Positions 33,597-40,780 of a stretch of DNA of 64,000 bases are shown here, piece after piece. The stretch's first letter is position 1. Every line of letters starts with the position of its first letter. Under the pieces are notes generated by a model, which was given only the letters and a program-made list of their open reading frames with translations, searched no databases and was not told the DNA's origin. A program made the translations under genes and the position numbers. Origin of the DNA: Microlunatus speluncae (lineage in GTDB: Bacteria > Actinomycetota > Actinomycetes > Propionibacteriales > Propionibacteriaceae); contig NZ_VKCZ01000020.1 of NCBI RefSeq assembly GCF_009299835.1, positions 186,001 to 250,000 on the forward strand, given 5' to 3'.

Positions 33597-34199
33597 GTGA
33601 TCATGCTGATCGAGGTGTTCTCGGATCCCGTCTGCCCGTGGTGCTACATCGCCAAACGCCGGCTCGACCAGGCGCTGGCCGTGGTCGACCTGCCGGCGGA
33701 GGTGGTCTGGCGGTCCTTCCAGCTCGACCCGACCTATCCGGACGATCTCGATTGGACGCTGCCGGAGTTTCATCTGCAGCGGCTCGGCATCGGCTCGGTC
33801 GAGAACGATCGCCGGCTGGCGCTGGTCACCGCGCAGGCGCGGGAGGCCGGGCTCGACTATCGGCTGGACCGGGCCCGGCCGGCGAATACGTACGAGGCCC
33901 ATCGGTTGATCAAGCACGCGAGCGCGCACGGCCGGGGGCTGGAGGTCGCGGAGGCCCTGATGCGCGCCTACACGGTCGAGGGTCGCTGGATCGGTGACCC
34001 CGAGGTGCGGCGGGAGATCGCCGCGGCGGCCGGGCTGGAGGTGCCGGCGCCGGATGCGTACCGGGACGCGATCGCCGCCGACCGGGAGCTCGCCGACCGC
34101 TACGGGATCCGGGCGGTGCCGACCCTGGTGCTCGACCGGCGGGTCGGCCTGGTCGCGGCCGGGCTGGACGACTTGATCAACGCGCTGGCCGCCGCCTGA
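33597..34199 (+). CDS. DsbA-family oxidoreductase, FrnE type
   Basis: About 200 residues. A thioredoxin fold with the active site DPVCPWCYIAKRRLD near the N-terminus and the cis-proline region GIRAVPTLVLDRR near the end. FrnE-type proteins are cytosolic thiol isomerases or polyketide-related oxidoreductases; no signal peptide is present here. GTG 33597 or ATG 33603 is the start. It is convergent with an HxlR gene that shares its operator motif, suggesting redox-controlled expression. The substrate is unknown. Confidence 0.9.
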   Translation: MIMLIEVFSDPVCPWCYIAKRRLDQALAVVDLPAEVVWRSFQLDPTYPDDLDWTLPEFHLQRLGIGSVENDRRLALVTAQAREAGLDYRLDRARPANTYEAHRLIKHASAHGRGLEVAEALMRAYTVEGRWIGDPEVRREIAAAAGLEVPAPDAYRDAIAADRELADRYGIRAVPTLVLDRRVGLVAAGLDDLINALAAA

Positions 34200-34217
34200 C
34201 GATCACTGGCCGGACGA

Positions 34218-34586
34218 TCACTGGGCCGCGCTGCGGGCCTGTGCGGCGACGATCCGGTCCGACCGCCGGATCACCCAGTCCACCAGGCCCTGGATGTGGA
34301 CCGACAGCTCCTGCCCCAGCTCGGTCAGCTCGTACGACACCTGGGGCGGGCTGGTCGGCACCACCTCGCGCTCGACCAGTCCGTCGGCGGCCAACTGGCG
34401 GAGGTTCTGCGACAGCATCTTCTCGCTGATCCCGCCGACCTGGCCGCGCAGCTCGGAGAAGCGCCGCGGCCCACCCCGCAGCGAGCAGATGATCAAGATG
34501 CCCCAGCGGCTGGCCACGTGGTTGAGCGCCATCCGGCTCGGGCAGTCCTGATCGAACGGGTCATCCCGGGACGCTCGCGCCATCAT
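34218..34586 (-). CDS. HxlR-family transcriptional regulator
   Basis: About 122 residues. It has the conserved N-terminal cysteine (DQDCPSRMALNHV), WGILIICSLRGGPRRFSEL, ISEKMLSQNLRQLAADGLV and the wing PPQVSYELTELGQEL. HxlR regulators often switch through the single cysteine. ATG 34586 with GGAAAG upstream is chosen; a TTG two codons earlier is possible. The gene likely regulates itself and the FrnE-type gene through GTTAGCT motifs. Confidence 0.9.
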   Translation of the reverse strand: MMARASRDDPFDQDCPSRMALNHVASRWGILIICSLRGGPRRFSELRGQVGGISEKMLSQNLRQLAADGLVEREVVPTSPPQVSYELTELGQELSVHIQGLVDWVIRRSDRIVAAQARSAAQ

Positions 34587-34603
34587 GATCAACTTTCCAT
34601 CGG

Positions 34604-34629
34604 AGAGCTACCTGCCGTGAAGTTAGCTC
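34604..34629. promoter_or_regulatory. inverted GAGCTA/TAGCTC motif upstream of the HxlR gene
   Basis: GAGCTA (34604-34609) and TAGCTC (34624-34629) form an inverted repeat spaced by 14 bases, the right part reading GTTAGCTC. The same GTTAGCT string is in the FrnE-type promoter (33539-33582). Candidate autoregulatory site. Confidence 0.4.
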
Positions 34630-34717
34630 TGCTCGGATTACCGGTCAAACCCGCCGGGCGCCGTTGTCAGTCCCCGGTCCTACGCTTGGCCTCCCGAATC
34701 GCGGAAGGGATGGACCG

Positions 34718-35530
34718 TTGCCCACCATCGAAGACAAGATCAACACCCTGCGGGAGCTGCACGAATCCGGCTGCTTCGTGATCCCCAACCCGTGGGATCC
34801 GGGCAGCGCGAAATACCTGGAGTCCGTGGGATTCCGGGCGCTGGCGACGACCAGCGCCGGGTTCGCCTTCACCCGCGGCCGGCCCGACGGCGGCGTGTCC
34901 CGGGACGAGATGCTGGCCCACCTGGCCGACATCGCCGCGGCCACCGACCTCCCGGTCAGCGCCGACTTCCTGAACGGGTACGGCGAGGATGCCGATCAGG
35001 TCGCCGAAAACGTACGGCTGGCGTTGGCGACCGGCATCGCCGGGCTGTCGATCGAGGACTCCACCGGTGATCCGGAGCAGGCCCAGTTCGACCTCGAGAC
35101 CGCGACCGAGCGGATCCGGGCTGCCCGGCGCGCGATCGACGAGAGCGGCAGCGGCGCGGTGCTGACCGCCCGGGCCGAGAACTTCTTCGTCGGCAATCCG
35201 GATCTCGACGACACGATCACCCGGTTGCAGGCGTACGCGGAGGCCGGCGCGGACTGCCTCTACGCCCCGGCGATCCAGACCGACGAGCAGATCGCCGCCG
35301 TGGTGTCGGCCGTCGCGCCCAAGCCGGTCAACGTGCTCCATTTCCGGCCGGACCTGACTGTCGCCGACTACGCCGAGCGGGGTGTGCGACGGATCAGCAT
35401 CGGCGGCGGCCTGGCCTTCGCGGCCTGGGCGGGTGTCTTCCAGGCGGCCTCGCGGCTGGCCGAGTCCGGATCCTTCGACGGCTTCCCGACCGAGCGCCCG
35501 CCGGTGAACCTCAACGCCCTGTTCGGCTGA
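34718..35530 (+). CDS. isocitrate lyase/PEP mutase superfamily protein
   Basis: About 270 residues, the length of PEP mutase/oxaloacetate hydrolase-like members. It begins IEDKINTLRELHESG, then FVIPNPWDPGSAKYLESVGF, the loop TTSAGFAFTRGRPDG, Mg2+-binding ADFLNGYGE, GLSIEDSTG and LTARAENFF. The key Cys of true isocitrate lyases (KKCGH) is absent, so it is more likely a C-C or P-C lyase or hydrolase of unknown substrate. The start is TTG 34718 with GGAAGGG at a good distance; the frame is open to 34664 without such a site. Confidence 0.87.
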   Translation: MPTIEDKINTLRELHESGCFVIPNPWDPGSAKYLESVGFRALATTSAGFAFTRGRPDGGVSRDEMLAHLADIAAATDLPVSADFLNGYGEDADQVAENVRLALATGIAGLSIEDSTGDPEQAQFDLETATERIRAARRAIDESGSGAVLTARAENFFVGNPDLDDTITRLQAYAEAGADCLYAPAIQTDEQIAAVVSAVAPKPVNVLHFRPDLTVADYAERGVRRISIGGGLAFAAWAGVFQAASRLAESGSFDGFPTERPPVNLNALFG

Positions 35531-35578
35531 CCGGAACGCCGGCCGCTGGCCGTACGGAATGGAAATAGTCTCTTTCTC

Positions 35579-37066
35579 ATGTCCGAACAGCCCGTCAATC
35601 CGGTGATCGCGATCCAGGTCGGTGCCATCTCGTTCGTCGACGAGGGCATCGAACCGGTTCTTGATCAATTCCAGACCCGGGCGGGGGTGAACAACCTGTT
35701 CCTGGCCACCCCGACCTGGACCCGCGGCACCGGCGGCCGCGCCGTGCCCGGGCACCCTATCCCGGACCACGGCGGGCAGGCGTACGACCACGACTTCGTC
35801 GGCGGCAACTACGCCACCACCCATCCCGAGTACTACCGCAACACCAGCCTGCCGCCGGTGCCGAAGAACCCCGAGCACCCCGACTTCGACCTGCTCGGCG
35901 AGGTGATCGCCGAGGCGAAGAAGCGCGGCATCCAGTCCTACGCCTGGATGGAGGAGAGCAGCTACATCCAGGCGGTGCGGGACATTCCGGGCATGCCGGC
36001 GACGATGGAGGTCGACGTCTGGGGCCGGCCGTCGTCGCGGCCGTGTTTCAACAATCCGGACTACCGCAACTGGCACCTCGGCATCGTCGAGGACTACGTG
36101 CAGAGCTACGACCTGGACGGGCTGGCCTGGTGCTCCGAACGGCCCGGCCCGCTGAACACGACCCTGCAGGGACCGATGTCGGCCACCGGGATCACCTGCT
36201 TCTGCCGGCACTGCAGCGCGATTGCGCGGGACCGCGGGCTCGATCCGGAACGGGCCCGGCAGGGCTATCAGGAGTTGCTCGACTGGAACCAGAAACTGCA
36301 GGCGGGGGAGCGGCCGAGCGACGGGGCGTTCACCGCGTTCTGGCGGGTGCTGTTGCGCTATCCCGAGGTGCTCGGCTGGCAGAACCTGTGGACCGAGAGC
36401 CAGCGCCAGCTCTACCGCGACATCTACGGGGTGGCCAAGGCCGCGAACCGGCAGGTGCAGGTCGGCTGGCACGTCTTCCACGACATCTCGTTCAGCCCGT
36501 TCTACCGGGCCGACCAGGACTACGCCGAGCTGGGCAAGCTGTCCGACTTCATCAAGGTGGTCGCCTACAACAACTGCGCCGGCCCGCGCTTCCATCACTG
36601 GGTGCACTCGATCTCCCGGTTCCTGTTCGCCGATCTCGGCCCGGAGAAGTCGTACGGGGTGCTGCAGGGGCTGCTCAACTACGACGAGGCCGATCTTGAT
36701 CAACTTCCGCAGGTCGGCTTCACCGCCGACTACGTGAAACGGGAGACCGAGCGGGCGCTGGCCAGTGTCGGCCCGGACACCAAGATCTTTCCGGGGATCG
36801 ACATCGACATCCCGGTCGGCTCCGCGCCCGCCGCCGTGGCCGACCGGAAGAAGCGGAACGAGAGCGTCACCGGCCTCGCCCTCAACATCGATGTATCGAC
36901 CGGCGACGACCTGACCCAGTGCACCCGGGCCAGCGTGAAGGACGCCGTCCTCGCCGCCTTCAACGGCGGCGCCCACGGCGTGGTGCTGAGCCGCAAATAC
37001 TCCGAGATGTTCCTGGAGAACCTGTCCGGGGCCGGCGATGCCCTGGACGAACTCGGCCTGCGTTAG
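35579..37066 (+). CDS. unassigned TIM-barrel-like protein with CFCRHC motif
   Basis: About 495 residues, soluble, no signal peptide. Segments such as VIAEAKKRGIQSYAWMEES, the Asn/Trp-rich NNPDYRNWHLGIVEDYVQS, DLDGLAWCSERPGP, QVQVGWHVFHD and KIFPGIDIDIP are in the order expected for a glycoside-hydrolase-like (beta/alpha)8 barrel, with candidate acids Glu in WMEES and CSERP. A GITCFCRHC stretch near residue 207 looks like a metal or redox site. Such CFCxxC segments occur in some putative family 10/42-type hydrolases. I cannot name the substrate. It follows the PEP mutase-like gene by 48 bases and may be co-transcribed. Confidence 0.7.
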   Translation: MSEQPVNPVIAIQVGAISFVDEGIEPVLDQFQTRAGVNNLFLATPTWTRGTGGRAVPGHPIPDHGGQAYDHDFVGGNYATTHPEYYRNTSLPPVPKNPEHPDFDLLGEVIAEAKKRGIQSYAWMEESSYIQAVRDIPGMPATMEVDVWGRPSSRPCFNNPDYRNWHLGIVEDYVQSYDLDGLAWCSERPGPLNTTLQGPMSATGITCFCRHCSAIARDRGLDPERARQGYQELLDWNQKLQAGERPSDGAFTAFWRVLLRYPEVLGWQNLWTESQRQLYRDIYGVAKAANRQVQVGWHVFHDISFSPFYRADQDYAELGKLSDFIKVVAYNNCAGPRFHHWVHSISRFLFADLGPEKSYGVLQGLLNYDEADLDQLPQVGFTADYVKRETERALASVGPDTKIFPGIDIDIPVGSAPAAVADRKKRNESVTGLALNIDVSTGDDLTQCTRASVKDAVLAAFNGGAHGVVLSRKYSEMFLENLSGAGDALDELGLR

Positions 37067-37128
37067 TGCTCTGTGCCCGGAGCCTGGTGGAGAGAGCGGG
37101 GAGAGTTGGTGTGGAGGTCTGGGTCTAC

Positions 37129-37238
37129 GTTCCCTGAGCCTGTCGAAGGGCAAGCAAGATCATCCAAGATCATTTCGATTGGCCCAGGTAACGAACAAGT
37201 CGTGCGATCCCTCGGCCCCTTCGACAGGCTCAGGGAAC
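37129..37238. repeat. inverted pair of CCCTGAGCCTGTCGAAGGG elements
   Basis: One element lies at 37129-37150 and another in opposite orientation at 37217-37238, 66 bases apart. They could form a long stem. They fill most of the 302-base space between the TIM-barrel gene and the end of the radical SAM gene, in which I see no other gene. Confidence 0.88.
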
Positions 37239-37368
37239 GACACTAGTCTCCGCACTCGAGGTTCCGGGTTCGGCGGCGGCCGCAGCGAGAGCTGCGTCGT
37301 CGAGCTCGATCATGGTCTTCATGCCTTGATTGAAGAACAACGCAGGCCGAGCCGCAAGACTTTGTGCG

Positions 37369-38391
37369 TCAGAAAAGTGGCGACTGATGGACGGGCGGCT
37401 CGGGTTCGGCGGGCACGATCAGGCGGCTGCGGGCGGAGCGGTCGAAGCCGTGGCGACGGCGGAGCGGAGCAACGGTGGTGGCCAGCTCCTCCCGGTAGGA
37501 CTTCGGGGCGTAGGAACCACGGCCGTACAGGGTCCGGTAGCGCGGGACCAGGCCCGGGTGGGTCCGCGCCAGCCAGCCGAGATACCACTCCCGGACGCCG
37601 GGCTTCAGGTGCAGGGCGCCGACGTGCACGTTGGTCGCGCCGGCCTCGCTCAGCTGCCCGAGGGCGGCGTCGAGGTGATCATGATCATCGGTGAGGTACG
37701 GCAGCACCGGCATCAGCAGCACGGTGCAGTCGAAACCATGATCACGAATCGCCCGGACCAGGCCGAGCCGGGCCTTGGTGGTCGCGGTGTGTGGCTCGGC
37801 CGAGGCGCGGAGCTCGTCGTCGCCGTAGACCGCGATCGACACGGCCAGGCTGACCGGCGTCCGGTCGGCGACGTCGGCCAGCAGCGGAAGATCACGTTGC
37901 AGCAGGGTGCCCTTGGTCAGGATCGACACCGGCTTGCCGTGGTCGGCGAGTGCGCCGATGATCCCCGGCATCAGCCGGTAGCGACCCTCGGCCCGCTGGT
38001 ACGGATCCGTATTGGTGCCGAGGTTCACCCCCTCCACCCGGTCGCCCTTGCGGCGCAGCTCCTGCCGCAGCCGGTCGACGATGTTGATCTTGACCACGAT
38101 CTGGGTGTCGAAGTCGGTGCCGGTGTCGAGGTCGAGATAGCTGTGGGTCGGCCGGGCGAAGCAGTAGACACAGCCGTGCTGGCAGCCGCGATAGGGGTTG
38201 ATCGTCCAGGCCCCGGGCATGATCGCGCTCTGCGCCGACACCTGGTTGAGCGCCGACTTGGCCATCACCTCATGGAAGGTGATCCCGGCGAACTCCGGCG
38301 TCCGGACGCTACGGACCAGCCCACTGAACTGCCCCAGGCCGGGAAGCGCGGAGTCGTCGACCGCATCGACTCGTCGTCCCTCCCAGCGCAC
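37369..38391 (-). CDS. Rv2578c-family radical SAM protein
   Basis: About 340 residues. The 4Fe-4S cysteines sit in NPYRGCQHGCVYCFAR near residue 75, followed by the family marks VVKINIVDRLRQEL, NLGTNTDPYQRAEG and LTKGTLLQRDLPLL. It is close to the SplB-related Rv2578c family, whose function is unsettled. An SOS box (38432-38447) lies 41 bases upstream, which agrees with a DNA-damage role. It starts ATG 38391. The last ten residues, VHQSPLF, are typical of the family. Confidence 0.92.
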   Translation of the reverse strand: MRWEGRRVDAVDDSALPGLGQFSGLVRSVRTPEFAGITFHEVMAKSALNQVSAQSAIMPGAWTINPYRGCQHGCVYCFARPTHSYLDLDTGTDFDTQIVVKINIVDRLRQELRRKGDRVEGVNLGTNTDPYQRAEGRYRLMPGIIGALADHGKPVSILTKGTLLQRDLPLLADVADRTPVSLAVSIAVYGDDELRASAEPHTATTKARLGLVRAIRDHGFDCTVLLMPVLPYLTDDHDHLDAALGQLSEAGATNVHVGALHLKPGVREWYLGWLARTHPGLVPRYRTLYGRGSYAPKSYREELATTVAPLRRRHGFDRSARSRLIVPAEPEPPVHQSPLF

Positions 38392-38431
38392 CGGACCACC
38401 TCACGACCCTCGTCTCCTCCGCGAGATTGAG

Positions 38432-38447
38432 TCGAACACAAGTTCGA
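38432..38447 (-). promoter_or_regulatory. LexA SOS box
   Basis: TCGAACACAAGTTCGA is an exact match to the actinobacterial LexA operator form TCGAAC-N4-GTTCGA. It lies 41-56 bases before the radical SAM start. I recall Rv2578c itself as part of the mycobacterial LexA regulon. The tRNA-like GTTCGAATC string here is part of the box and not a tRNA. Confidence 0.85.
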
Positions 38448-38454
38448 ATCGATG

Positions 38455-38886
38455 TCAATCACGGCCGGGCTCTGGCCGGGGCTCTGGTCCCCCGTCGAGC
38501 CAGCCGGCGAAAGTCGGCGCCTCGTCGTCGCCAACCGGCCAGTGCGCCGGCGCCTGCCAGATCACCCGGGCCACGCCGTGCCGTCGCGGTCCTTCGTAGA
38601 GCACGAGCTGGGCGCCGGCCGGCGCCCGATCCCGCCACAGCGGGACCTGCTCGGCGAAGGGGACGACGATCACCGCCTTCGCCGGATGACCGCCGGGATG
38701 AATCACCTCCCGGTCGAAGCCGAACACCGGGGCCCCGGTCTGATCCGGCGGGGTCATCCCGGCCAGGCACCAGTTCGGCCGATAGCGGAACCGGTCCGTG
38801 CGGTGGCTGACGATCGACCGGAGCCGGCCGCCCTCGCCGGCCGAGTGCAGCCAGAGCAGCAGCCCCAACGCGACCGTAGGCGTCAT
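38455..38886 (-). CDS. hypothetical small soluble protein
   Basis: About 143 residues. It begins MTPTVALGLLLWLHSAGEGG and includes RFRYRPNWCLAGM, GFDREVIHPGGHPAKAVIVV and DRAPAGAQLVLYEGPRR. The beta-rich middle resembles the second domain of elongation factor Tu-like proteins, but this is only a visual likeness. There is no signal peptide cleavage site. ATG 38886 is chosen over longer frames that read through repeat DNA. It lies upstream of the radical SAM gene in the same direction, separated by the SOS box. Confidence 0.55.
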   Translation of the reverse strand: MTPTVALGLLLWLHSAGEGGRLRSIVSHRTDRFRYRPNWCLAGMTPPDQTGAPVFGFDREVIHPGGHPAKAVIVVPFAEQVPLWRDRAPAGAQLVLYEGPRRHGVARVIWQAPAHWPVGDDEAPTFAGWLDGGPEPRPEPGRD

Positions 38887-39508
38887 GCCCCGATCGTGCC
38901 ATGGCCGTGCGGTCTGTCCCTTAGCCCGCCGAAGTGCGGGCCGGGCCGCGCGCTTGTTCTTTTCCCCGAGCCTGACGAAGGGGAGACCAGCGGGTGGCGC
39001 GTCGACGCTCTGGTCGCACCATCGAGCGCCGCTGGATGACGAAAGGCGCGCCAGGGACGGGCGGGTTGGGCAGGATCGAGCCTCCACTGCCGACCGTCGG
39101 CTGGTTGCCGGAGTCGCCCTTCGCCCTTCGGCGCAGTTCGCTCACCGAGTGGACGCGTTGACCAGCCTCGCGGCAGAAACTCGCGGCCAAAGCGTCCACT
39201 CGCGTGCTTCGGAGACCCTCCCGGAGCTGCCGCCACCCGTACCGAACCGGAGGTAGGCGGGATCGGCTCCGTCTGACCGGCCCGCCGTCCTCGGCGCGTC
39301 CTTCCCATCCGGCGCACAAGCGCCGGAGGAGCGGGTTGGATCCGGTTCCCTGGCACAGTCCGACGAGTTGATCAGCACCCGTCATCTCCGTGTCGTAGCG
39401 GCCGTACGCCCCGGAACGTACCCGAAAGTCGCGATCCGGCGGACGACACACGCCGGCGCCAGGACGATGCTCGGGGGTGATCATCCGTCTGCGCTGGAAG
39501 GGGCCCAC
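38887..39508. other. non-coding region with degenerate repeat and palindrome
   Basis: No gene is supported in this 622-base stretch; open frames here lack conserved features. It contains a decayed copy of the CTGAGCCTGTCGAAGG element (38962-38983) and an inverted repeat CGAGTGGACGC (39146-39156) with GCGTCCACTCG (39192-39202). The last 100 bases probably contain the promoter of the next gene. Confidence 0.7.
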
Positions 39509-39940
39509 ATGGCGGTCAACGAACCGTTGCATCTGGAGGAGACCGAGGTCGTACGACGATCGCGCTGGCCCTGGCAGCTGTTCCGGGTGATGGTCCTGCT
39601 CGAGCTGCTGTCGCTGCTGCTGCAGACGGTGACCGCGGGCCAGTTGCTCGGCCGCGGCACGCTGGGATCCTTGCACGGTGCCGGCGCCACGTTCGTGCAC
39701 CTCTTCGCCCTGTTACTGGTGGTCGCGGCGATCTTGCTGTTCCGCCCGGGTCGCGGGCCGGCCTGGCCGATCGCGGCGGCCGCGGTGATCTTGGTCGGCG
39801 GCATGGTGCAGAGCGCACTCGGTGGCGGTGGCACGATCATGGTCCATGTGCCGCTCGGGGTCTCGCTCATCGTGATCACCACCTGGCTGCTGTTCCGGCC
39901 AGGCAGCCCGGCTCCGCTGATCGCGCGGGCCGGCGGGTGA
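39509..39940 (+). CDS. small four-helix membrane protein
   Basis: About 143 residues with four hydrophobic helices (near 28-50, 65-84, 90-110 and 115-134). The pattern FHLFALLLVVAAILLF-type and histidines in GSLHGAGATFVHL resemble small heme-B or quinone-type membrane proteins, but no family is certain. ATG 39509 has GGAAGGGG upstream. Its end overlaps the start of the GluTR-domain protein by four bases, so the two are coupled. Confidence 0.7.
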   Translation: MAVNEPLHLEETEVVRRSRWPWQLFRVMVLLELLSLLLQTVTAGQLLGRGTLGSLHGAGATFVHLFALLLVVAAILLFRPGRGPAWPIAAAAVILVGGMVQSALGGGGTIMVHVPLGVSLIVITTWLLFRPGSPAPLIARAGG

Positions 39941-40206
39941 CGATCGCCGCCGAGGACGAAGTGCTGGAGTCGCTGCGGCGACGTGGCCAGGAGATCATCG
40001 ACGCCGAGCTCGGCCGCCTCCGCCGAGCTGCCCCGACCCTCACTGAGCCGATCGTGATCGAGGTCGACCGCACCCTGCAACGACTGCTGGACGGCTGGCT
40101 GCTCACCCCGGTGCGGCTCCATCCTGACCGGCTGCGCGACGTCTCGGTCCTGTTCGGTCTGATGCCGCAACAGCCGGGAGAAGATCGGCTGTCTAGAGTG
40201 GCCTGA
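39937..40206 (+). CDS. stand-alone GluTR dimerisation-domain-like protein
   Basis: About 89 residues. LESLRRRGQEIIDAELGRLR followed by EVDRTLQRLLDGWLLTPVRL and a final VSVLFGLM match the layout of the C-terminal dimerisation domain of glutamyl-tRNA reductase HemA (GlutR_dimer), including the LLHTPT-like LLTPVRL. The catalytic and NADPH domains are missing. Start GTG 39937 overlaps the membrane protein gene by four bases. It may bind or imitate HemA, or be an unrelated helical protein; the family match is from reading only. Confidence 0.65.
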   Translation: MTIAAEDEVLESLRRRGQEIIDAELGRLRRAAPTLTEPIVIEVDRTLQRLLDGWLLTPVRLHPDRLRDVSVLFGLMPQQPGEDRLSRVA

Positions 40207-40208
40207 CC

Positions 40209-40760
40209 ATGACGACTCTGACCGATCCCTGGCCGCATCCGGGCACCCCCGGACCGGCGATCACCCTGGTCCAGCTCCCGGTCCCGCTGCTGCACGAACT
40301 GGCCCGCGGCGACGGCGGGCCGGAGGCCGAAGGGAGCGACCTGCTGACCCCGTACCTGATCGGCGAGGAGTGTGCCTGGCTGTGGCGGTTCCGCAGCGGG
40401 CAGGTCGAGACCGAGCCGGCCGACGCGCCGTGGATCAGCCGACTCGCGGTCGTGCCGGGGATCACCGGCGCGGTCGGGATCGCCGGGTTCCACGGCCGGC
40501 CGGACGCGCGCGGCATGGTCGAGATCGGCTACCGGATCGACCCGCAGCACCGCCGGAACGGCTACGCCCGTGCCTCACTGGAGACGCTGCTCGCGGTCGC
40601 CCGGGACCAGCCGGACGTGGCCGTCGTGCGGGCCACGATCAGCCCCGACAACGTCGCCTCCCGGACGCTGGTCGAGCAGTACGGCTTCGTCGAGGTCGGC
40701 GAGCAGTGGGACGAGGAGGACGGGCGCGAGATCATCTTCGAGGTCCCGGCTCGACCCTGA
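40209..40760 (+). CDS. GNAT-family N-acetyltransferase
   Basis: About 183 residues. The acetyl-CoA pyrophosphate loop is QHRRNGYARASLETLL, preceded by VEIGYRIDP and followed by VRATISPDNVASRTLVEQYGFVEVG, as in RimJ/RimL-like GNAT enzymes. The acceptor is unknown. The gene begins two bases after the GluTR-domain stop and is likely the third gene of a small operon with it. It converges with the SGNH hydrolase gene. Confidence 0.9.
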   Translation: MTTLTDPWPHPGTPGPAITLVQLPVPLLHELARGDGGPEAEGSDLLTPYLIGEECAWLWRFRSGQVETEPADAPWISRLAVVPGITGAVGIAGFHGRPDARGMVEIGYRIDPQHRRNGYARASLETLLAVARDQPDVAVVRATISPDNVASRTLVEQYGFVEVGEQWDEEDGREIIFEVPARP

Positions 40761-40780
40761 GCGTCGGTCCAGGCTCAGGC

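Noticed and set aside
35540-35570. Shared operator GTACGGAAT with the site at 30799
   Set aside because: Only half of the dyad is present before the barrel gene; not enough to claim common control.
38431-38451. tRNA T-arm-like GTTCGAATC
   Set aside because: The flanking bases do not pair and no other tRNA part is present. The string is half of the SOS box.
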